A program made the translations under genes and the position numbers. Source: Gnetum montanum (Eukaryota > Streptophyta > Gnetopsida > Gnetales > Gnetaceae). From it: a stretch of DNA of 64,000 bases. Where the stretch lies: NCBI GenBank assembly GCA_015680685.1, contig MNCI01008966.1, forward strand, positions 1 through 64,000, given 5' to 3'. Of the stretch, positions 56,251 through 64,000 are shown piece after piece; position 1 is the first letter of the stretch, and each line of letters begins with the position of its first letter. The notes under the pieces were generated by a model. It saw only the letters and a program-made list of their open reading frames with translations, was not told the DNA's origin and searched no databases.

Positions 56251-58000
56251 TACCAGGCAAGCTACCACCTATTCGATATTCTAAATATCCACTTCTCATA
56301 ATAGTCACGAGGATGTCAAACTTGACAGTTAGGCACAAATTTTTCTTTGAACATTTTTCTACTTTTTATCTTTTTTCATTTCTTACTAATTTTTCCATTT
56401 TTATACCCTTTTTATTTTTTAAATCATTTTTCACTCTTTAATAATTTTTTACCTTTTCTATTTTGAACATTTTTGTATAATTTTTTATCATCTTTCTTGT
56501 AGATATTTTTGTTGATTTTTCTAATAAAGTGCACAGGAATAAAATAAGATGTAGTCCCAATAATGTGAAAGTTGACCTATATTATCAAATCATTGGAAGA
56601 CTGATTCTATATATAGTGAGACCACATCATCCATCCACTCGTTTCCAATAATAAAAGGTTCTTACCATGGCCATAATGACATTCTTCACACAATAAAAAT
56701 AAAATAAACTTGTGATCATTATGCTTAAATAGAAGAGTGAAGAACCAAGTGGGAATGAAAAGGGTGTGAGATCAAGGGTATTTGTGGATTCTCTAAAACT
56801 ACTACTATAAGTTTTATTATGTTGTTAAGTTGCATTATTTACTTGAGTTTCAATGAAACATGGAAGTCCAAAATAAGTGCTGCCTTGCCATGTCACTAGA
56901 AAGAACTATTACCCATGCTTATAGGTAGTTCACTGGTAAGGTTAACATATTAAAAACATAATAAATGCACAAAATAAAAGTTTCTAGGGGTTCCACTAGA
57001 ACGAAATTACCCATGCCTAAAGCTAGGTGACTTCTCAGCAATTTCAAGGTTTCTTGGACTTACATTAGTTATGGGGCTAGAAAGGCATGTTACCCATGCT
57101 TGAAGGCACTCCTTTATCAAATGGAAAGGTCTCCTTTAAAATAATAATAATAACAATAATAAAGTGTGCTCTTAATTTAACTTCTTCCTTGAACTTCTTT
57201 GCCAAGTGGTAATACTCCTTGCAATGGTGGTAACCTTGTTGTTGTTGGTTTTGAGATGATACAATGCAATGTCACAGGTAAGTGGTATGGACTTGGTTTG
57301 AATCTTGGAGAGAAAGCTAATGATTACTTTAACCATATATCATACACAATAATCCATTATGCCTATGATAAGACACCTCACATTCCAATTCCTACAATCC
57401 CTTCTACTTCCATCCCATCTCACTATTATATATAATCATAATTCAATGGTTTTGTATAATATAGCATTATTTTCTTATTCAAGCGGTACTAACATGTGTG
57501 TTTTGCAAGACTAGTATGTTTTACACTCAACTTCTTAAGTGTCTATGGACACTTGTAGGTTTGGTTATACAAGGGTACTAAGGGCTGAAGCTTACTTTAG
57601 GAAGGATTCACTTGTATAACTCCTATGCTTCATACTTGATGACCAATTCCACAATCATCTTGTGCCTCCAAGATACTTAAACCATTAATTTTTACTTTCC
57701 TACATTCTCATAACTAATCATACTTTTGGTAATTGCTACTACCATCTCCTATATATCTCATTGCATTTCTTTACCAAAGAATCATTCTTTCACAAGCTTT
57801 TATTGCAAAACTTTCATAATCTGAGAATCCTCTATGATAAAGAACCCTTTGAGACATCTTTACATCTTGCACACTATCCATTTGATCCAATTTTTTCATC
57901 AAAAATTGCTCAAAATGCAAAAAAAAACAAAAAAGTAATTGATGGTGACATTATAACTATGATGTATTAGGCCCTAATATGGTGCAACTACAATGTCATA
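56251..58000 (+). other. Conserved noncoding spacer of element 5
   Basis: A T-rich tract (56335-56520) is followed by blocks shared with other elements, such as CATTAGTTATGGGGCTAGAA (57063) with GGCATGTTACCCATGCTTGA (57081), which lies near GACATGTTACCCATGCTTGA in element 3. Small open frames at 57199 and 57761 are not conserved. Confidence 0.7.
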
Positions 58001-58532
58001 TCTATGATGTATCTAATATAATCTATCTATATATACATGTGGGAGTTAGGAATTTTTTCATTTTCCACATTTCAAGCAAAGGGAGTTCATGCTATTTTTC
58101 TCACCCTCTAGCAGTCAACTTTCTTGACCATTCTTGATCACAACATGACCAACTTAGTCATGGGGAAGAGTGTTGTTCATAAATAAGTCAAATTAGACCA
58201 AAGTTCTCTACCACTGGAAGAGTATATTAAGGGTCAGAATAAGAACAAATAAGCATATTTTGATTAGTTAACTCAATAAAAGCTAATAAACCTAACCAAT
58301 TCTCCTATCCACCCATTCAATTACATAATAAATGAGAAAATAGTGACTATGAGAGGTTATAAAAATCAAAAGTACAAGGAATAAGGGTTTCTTTTTGAAA
58401 TTTTTCTAACTCTATAAGTAATAATAAGGATAAACTTGTGATCAAATTTCAAAACCTAAGAAAGGACTATGAACCATTAGTAACCTATTTGAAATTCTTG
58501 GGTAATCTCAAATGAACCCTTGATAATTGTAG
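58001..58532 (+). promoter_or_regulatory. Promoter and leader of the element 5 extra ORF
   Basis: ATCTATGATGTATC (58000) resembles the LTR's own ATCTATGATATCGTA. It is followed by a TATA-like CTATATATACATGTGGG (58027) and by CTTAGTCATGGGG (58153), as in the leaders of elements 1 and 2. TTTTTGAAATTTTTCTAA (58393) matches the donor area of element 3. The ATG is preceded by TGATAATTGTAG, a good acceptor. The donor is unclear (CTATAA|GTAATAA near 58421 is possible). Confidence 0.45.
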
Positions 58533-61271
58533 ATGGCTCCTAAAAGAGCCATAGAAGGAAGACCCTCATAGCAAGGAACCAAAGACCTAGAGGTAGAGGT
58601 AGAGGTCAAGGTGGAGAACAAAGTCCAGAAGTGGATCAAGGGGCTCAATTCTTTAGCATCCATCAGTGAAGACCTACAACAGAACACTCTGCACAAGCTA
58701 AGGCTAAAGTACCACCAACTCTAGAGTAAGAACAACATCTCACACTATTAGTAGAATGTCTCCAAGCCATTTAGGAAAAATCAATCATGTCCATAGTTCT
58801 CGTAGAACTCAACTTTGGACTATTCATGGAATTCACACTTGCCAACATCTGAGAACAACTCCAAGACTTTTCTTTGTGGCCAACTCAATCATGCAATGGA
58901 AAATGATATTTAGGAAAAGTATATGAGTTTTGGAAGAACAAATAGGATGATGCCACAATAAAAATTGAAGGAGTCACCATGCCTTATTTAGTTAAGGCAA
59001 TTGCAAAGGCACTTAAAATTTCTAATGTTAGAGCAAATATTGCATAGATATTTATAAGATTCAACACTGAGGTAAAGATATTATGGCTACAAAGAGCTTA
59101 TGGGTTAGCAGATAAGGAATATAGTGGATTGTTTACTAAGGAGAAAATATACTTCAAGATAGGAACATACCATAATTTTTCCATCAAAAGGCTTAATAAA
59201 ATTTCCACCTATGCAACAAGAGAAAGTGTTATTCTTATGGGGAAATTCAATGCAAATTTGGCTCATTTATTATTTTTAGAAATTCAAAGAAGATTGAAGA
59301 AAAGAAGGTAGGGAAACTCATATTGTCATTCCCTTACCTCATTAAAAGGTTATGCAAGCAAGCAAGAATTTTGGATTCCACAAATGATCTTCAATGTAAG
59401 GCCTAGAATGCATCCTATGTTAAGATGTCTAAACTACTACCTTCGAAGAAAGATTAGTTGGAGAAGCCAACAGGAATTGAGGAAGTAGTAGGATCAACAT
59501 CAGTAGGTAACATTATAGCAATAGGAAAATAGCAAGTAGGAACTAGTGGATTAATGCCAGCTAGTGATTAACTTGAATCAAGCACTTCACCAACTCAACA
59601 AGACTATAGACCTTCAATAAAATACTTGCAACAAATTACTGAAATCATAAGTTTGGGAAATAAGAAATGTTCTATAAAGTATAAAGTGAGAGATAATTCT
59701 GTAAGACCTATTGTATCAGTAGGATTTACTCATGGTCAAATCTCATTGTAAGAAAAAGAAGATGAAGATTGGGCATAATAAATCTCTCATAATGTTGCAT
59801 TATTTTAGGTCATGTTGGAAATAGGAGAAGGATCCACAGTCATGGTAATGCAACACTAGGATTTAGTAAGAGAAACAAAGCTAATCATGAATCATATTAA
59901 AGAATCATTCAATGTTCTCATTATGCCACTGGTAGATATTATTGAAGCTAGAGATGTTGAAATGTTAATTGGTACATCCACGCCCCCAAAAGAACATGAA
60001 GATATCCTTGATTAACTACTACAGATAGGCCAAGTAATGTAGAATCTTTTTTATATCCCTTGTGATATTAGTGCAGTATAGTCAAATCCGATCTCAACAA
60101 AGGGCAAGCTAGTAATGGCTGAAATAAGAGTTGAATTTATAGAGAATGAAGTGTAAAGGTTGTAAGCGAAATTTGTAGCCTTAAGAGCAAAAAGTGCTAA
60201 ACTAGCTCGATAAATATAGAACTAAACAAGTAACCAAGCTCATAGTGCGGAACATCCAAGTGAAGATGGAAAAGGAGAAGACAACATGGAATGCCTCTGT
60301 AGTACAAGCTCAAACCTACACACATGTCAAAGCATTAACTTCCCTTGAAGAAGAAAAAAATAATTACTGCTGAAAATAAAAGGTTGATAGATATGGAAAA
60401 ATAGAAGAATGTTATCAAAGAAACCATCCATTAGCTTAGAAAATAATTTACAAGAGTCGATCAGGACATGTGAAAATTGGCCAATGAAAATAGAACACAA
60501 TCAATAGAAGAAGTCAACACTATTTGCCAAAAGTTAGCAATTGAGATTAGCATGTGGCAAAATGAGGCTAAAAAGCATGAAAGGATAAAAGAGCACTTCA
60601 GAGACTAGGTGGGCATGTATAAACAAATTGATGAAAAAGAAATCTAGTTGGCTAAAGCCAAAATCAACTTCATCATCATGTAGACACTTATTTGGTAGCC
60701 AATCATGGATAGTCTAGTTCATGTCCATTAGGATGAAGTGAAGAACAAGAACCTATAGATTGAAGACCTTACAAAGTACATGGGATTAACAAACCATCGA
60801 TGTGCTAATCTAGCCATGCTCACAGGAGGAAGACCTAAAAATGAAGTAGAGCAGCAAGTGATCGTGACTTATGCATTATATGAGAAAGAGTTTGTAGACA
60901 GAAAGGATGTGCAACAAGAATTGCATATTGCAAACTCTGAGTTCGAAGTGGTTGAAGCTAGCTTCCAAGATTAGAAGGATGTAGCAGTAAACCCAACTTG
61001 CAAAATGATAGATTATCAAGAGTTAAAAAAAGTGGCTAGGGCATTTAAAGAAGAAAAATGACAATTTGCAACTTGGTATGTAAAAGCAAACAAGATGTAT
61101 TCATAGCTATCATGCCCATAAGAGGTACAAACTCCAACTAACATTGTAGAATTTGCCTAGATGGTACATGATCCCATATCAAAAGAAAAGAAACTTCAAG
61201 GATTACTCAATAGATATCAAATCCCAAAGCCTAATGATAAAGGGAAGAAGCCAATGCCACCAAGGATATGA
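58533..61271 (+). pseudogene. Extra ORF in env position, element 5
   Basis: Start ATG at 58533 (MAPKRAIEGRPS), stop at 61269-61271 after PPRI, about 913 codons, close to the element 2 and 3 copies. After a frameshift an RG-rich stretch (RPRGRGRGQGGEQ) follows. The globular half has VELNFGLFMEFTLANI, GVTMPYLVKAIAKALKISNV, IFIRFNTEVKILWLQRAYGL and FTKEKIYFKIGTYHNFSIKR. The second half is rich in coiled-coil-like sequence (ENRTQSIEEVN, EISMWQNEAKKHERIKEH). The end reads AFKEEK-QFATWYVKANKMY, DPISKEKKLQGLLNRYQIPK. I do not recognise the family and see no membrane segment. Numerous stops. Confidence 0.72.
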
Positions 61272-61519
61272 GGCTATATTGAGTTTTACCATTTTTCCTT
61301 GTTTTTTTTGTTGTTTTAAATTACCAAATTGTGTTAATCATGCAACGCATAACAATTTTGTAAACACTGCTTGAACCACAATGTGGCATTCAAAGTCAAG
61401 TTAGCAATGTATATAAGTAGCCATGTAAAAGTCTGAATACACCTCACAATTTTGTAAGGAACTCTAGCCTCCTTTTAGGGTTTAGGTCAACGACAAGTAT
61501 CTGGTCAATCATTGGGATA
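61272..61519 (+). other. 3' untranslated region of element 5
   Basis: No gene. The polypurine position is ATTGGGATA directly before the LTR (61511-61519). Confidence 0.5.
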
Positions 61520-62323
61520 TGAAAAAATCCATTAAGTTGAATGATATGATATTGTATCTATGATATCGTAGCTTTGCTTACATCATCGTAGATACAATGT
61601 AGTGGGCTTTTGTCATGACTATAAAGTTGGAAGAACTTTTGTGCAACACTTAGCAAAATTCTTACAATTTCTTTGCATGAGTTACACTTAGAGTTAGAGT
61701 TAGAAGTGAATGCCCATAGTGTGGTAACTAATAGTTTTACATAGTCTTTATCCAAGTGGATTGTACCTGGACACAAATTCATGACCAACAATAAAGATCA
61801 AGATTGTTTCTTATCATTGTAGCATCCCACTTAGTTTACTTTTATTTTCTAATGTGTTTACTTTAATTTAGTTCTTTACATGTTCAAAGTACTTTACTTT
61901 TCCAATGTTAATTTGTAAGGTGAAATAAGTATGACTGGTTTCAAGCATTCAGTGTAATCATTTGGTGACCCAATAGTGACTTCACTTGATTCGTTGAGTA
62001 GTGAATTCACTTGGTAATTCTAATAATGGTTACATGAGACCAAGGCATGTGTGGAAAGCCAAGAATGGATGCTTATCACCATAAGCTAGGATAGGTTACC
62101 TTTCTGTTATCATTTAGAAGTAGACTTTATTCTCACTTTCATTATGGAAACACTTAGGATTCACTTGAGCCCACAACATCATTATATCATATACCTCACT
62201 ATAAATTAAACCATACTACTTGTACTTCACTAACTTAATGTGATAGGATGATGATCATGAATCAACTATCAACCACTAGCATACTTACATTGTCTATCTA
62301 TGTATTATGATTTGGTTGCACAA
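61520..62323 (+). repeat. Element 5 3' LTR, cut by element 6
   Basis: It begins TGAAAAAATCCATTAAG and matches the 5' copy to about 62200. GATATGATATTG and ATCTATGATATCGTAG are its U3 palindromic motifs. ACTATAAAG (61618) is a TATA candidate and AATAAAGATCA (61790) the R signal. The expected CTCATCA end is not reached before element 6 starts. Confidence 0.85.
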
Positions 62324-63156
62324 TGATGAGCAGTGAAGTACCCAACACCCAACCATACGAGATACAAGTGTTCATATATAATCCCAGTCAAACTCCATAG
62401 ATAAGGCAATGTGATTATACCAGTAATTAATTAGCATTCATGATCATTGTCTTCCCATGTGAGCTAGTAAAATCAATGCATATGGTTTAACTCACAATGA
62501 GGTATATGATATTGATGTTTTATTGGCCATTGGGCTTCTAGTAAACATGAAGTAAAAGTAAATGTATCTAAATCTAAGTGACAATAAAACAAATCCAAAC
62601 TAGCCTATGCAACTAGTTCTAATCTTTTAGTTACACCTCTAACTTTGTGCAACTACTACTAGGATTACCAAGTACCACACTACTAGGCATACCAAGTGAT
62701 AGTACTACTGGGTTGCAAAGTAGTTACACTTATGTGCTCAAGATAAGTTGTACTCATTCTACTTAACGACATTACAAGTATATTGCAAGTAATCATTACC
62801 ATTAACTATGAAAACAAAAAATAGTAAACTAATTGAAAACAAAAATAAAACTAGTGTTGCTGCAATTATGTAGAATAATCTTGATCTTTATTGTCAATCA
62901 TGCAATGTGTCCAAGTACATCACACTCAAATAAAGATACCATTTAATTACAAAACATAACATTGTAGGCACACGCTACTAAGTACTAAATTTAAGAAAAC
63001 AAACTAAAAGAGTTTTGTTATTATGCTATCAAATCTACTGCAAATTCATGTGCCTAAGTGCTACTTATATGAGCTAGCACACACCCCGCAATATCATTTA
63101 TACAATAACATATGTTGAGATATGATATTGTTCCTTGAAAATTTTTGGATTTATCA
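62324..63156 (-). repeat. Element 6 3' LTR
   Basis: Left end TGATGAGCAGTGAAGTACCC as in the related LTRs (element 2: TGATGAGCAGCGAGTACCCC), right end TTATCA. It shares GGATTACCAAGTACCACACT, ACTACTGGGTTGCAAAGTAG and AATAAAGATA with the element 4 LTRs. Outside, on the element strand, CAGTTGTGGGTGTATG is the polypurine position. Confidence 0.88.
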
Positions 63157-63229
63157 TACACCCACAACTGATTGAAAACTCATCCTCGAGTTAAAACAAA
63201 ATGAGGATGGAGTTCCTTACAAAATTGGA

Positions 63230-64000
63230 AGGTATATTTATATGACACTGACTTCTATATACATGACTCTCTAGTGTCGTAGTGGAGTTTAAGAAAATGA
63301 ACACATGACATGACAACTTTGACAAAAAATGAAAAACAAAATTTGGCAAGGTTGAGTGTAGCCTAATGTTGTTCTAGGTGAAGGTGGCTCTTCCATAGTT
63401 TTCTTCCCCTTGTTGTCAGGCTTCTTAAATTGGTATTTGTTTAGGAGTGCTTGCAACTTCTCTTCCTTCATTCTTGGATCGTGGACCATCCATGCTAATG
63501 AACCAATGTTTGATGGACTTGGTACATTCCATAGACATGGTAGTTGCAAAAACATTTGATTGGCTTTAATGTACCATGCCATAAACTATTGTCCCTCTTC
63601 TTCAAAAGCTCTAGCCTTTTCTCTAAGTTCATGATAGTTTGTTAATCTTTTGGCTAGATTTGTTGCTATATCTTTTTGCCCTTGGTAGCCAACCTTAATT
63701 ACTTCTAGTTCTAAGTTTGCTATTTGAATTTTTTGAAGAGCGTCTTTTCAGTCTACAAACTCCTTCTTGTACAAGGAATAGGTGGTTGCTACTTGCTATT
63801 CTAGCTCATTTCTAGGTCTTCTAGCTATTAGCATGGCCAAATTAGCATAATGAAGGTAGGCTAACACCATGTATTCTTTCAAGTATTCTATGCATAGATC
63901 TTTATTTTCACTTCTGCTTGATAGGTCTAGGCCATGTTGTCGAAGATGGATTACCAATCAAGATTTTGTGCTATAATAGAACTGATTTTGGCCTTTTCCA
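63230..64000 (-). pseudogene. Extra ORF of element 6, C-terminal part
   Basis: The open frame 63582-63289 reads MAWYIKANQMFLQLPCLWNV, PSPSNIGSLAWMVHDPRMKE, EKLQALLNKYQFKKPDNKGK, EEPPSPRTTLG. This is the conserved end of the extra ORF (elements 4 and 5). Upstream to the window edge the minus strand is decayed coiled-coil-like sequence, with LGHVNLAML-like and KEYMVLAYLHYANLAM-type reading near 63840. The rest is outside the window. Confidence 0.75.

Larger units (their letters stand above)
44089..62323 (+). mobile_element. Element 5: Athila-like element, chimeric and interrupted
   Basis: An LTR copy at 44089-44755 and another at 61520-62323 match each other (AATCCATTAAGTT, ATACAATGTAGTGGGC, GAGTTACACTTAGA). 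RT, RNase H, integrase, spacer and extra ORF follow at 53691-61271. Between the 5' LTR and RT, gag and protease are missing. Their place holds the integrase end and LTR-like region of a Tat-like element, in which element 4 sits. The 3' LTR is cut by element 6. This is a composite locus, and the exact history is inferred. Confidence 0.75.
62324..64000 (-). mobile_element. Element 6: Athila-like element, 3' part only
   Basis: An LTR at 62324-63156 in minus orientation is followed by the end of an extra ORF on the minus strand. The element therefore continues past the right edge of the window. It inserted into the 3' LTR of element 5. Confidence 0.85.

Noticed and set aside
60780-60974. Independent short gene at the end of element 5
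   Set aside because: It is an in-frame piece of the extra ORF coiled-coil half, aligned with the element 3 copy near 41450-41640.

Overview
The window is repeat-rich nuclear DNA of a plant with a large genome. AT richness, old nested retrotransposons, tRNA-derived SINEs, plant-type LINEs and a Helitron fragment all point that way. A gymnosperm is my best guess, as inference only. I see no intact host gene. Every coding stretch is a decayed mobile-element gene broken by stops and frameshifts, so only homology blocks can be followed.

Layout. 1-38 is the end of an LTR. 160-370 is a tandem repeat, 540-1590 the N-terminal part of a Helitron Rep/helicase gene, and 2010-2360 holds two SINEs. A LINE reverse transcriptase starts near 2770 and resumes at 26452. 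It is split by element 2 (4033-26446, minus, 5-bp duplication GTTAG). Element 2 is itself split by element 1 (6188-15516, minus, duplication GGTGG), giving a three-level nest. 27100-30047 holds three more LINE fragments and a SINE. Element 3 (30048-43087, plus) lies between a LINE ORF1-like piece and a LINE RT piece. From 44089 a decayed element 5 (plus) runs to 62323. Its 5' LTR is fused to the integrase end and LTR-like region of a different, Tat-like element. Element 4 (44772-51114, minus) sits in that foreign segment. Element 6 (62324 to the window edge, minus) sits in the 3' LTR of element 5.

Elements 1-6 form one clade of Athila-like Ty3/gypsy elements. They share LTRs ending CTCATCA-type and, where visible, a primer binding site related to TGGCGCCGTTGCCGGGGAC (tRNA-Asp type). 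The order is gag, protease, RT, RNase H, integrase, then a noncoding spacer, then a long extra ORF in the env position.

Most notable is the unit downstream of integrase. Its spacer is conserved between elements. It ends in a TATA promoter that resembles the LTR's own, followed by a leader that probably contains an intron. In all four copies where the start is visible, the extra ORF's ATG directly follows an AG. The ORF encodes about 910-945 residues, with a basic N-terminus, a globular half and a long coiled-coil half. I do not recognise it and see no clear envelope features. Element 4 has lost protease-RT-integrase and the middle of this ORF but kept gag, the spacer, the AG-ATG junction and both ORF ends, so it looks like a gag-only partner dependent on the full-length elements. 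A PPT-like module close to AGTCATGGGGG recurs at the end of integrase, in the extra-ORF leader and at the 3' LTR.
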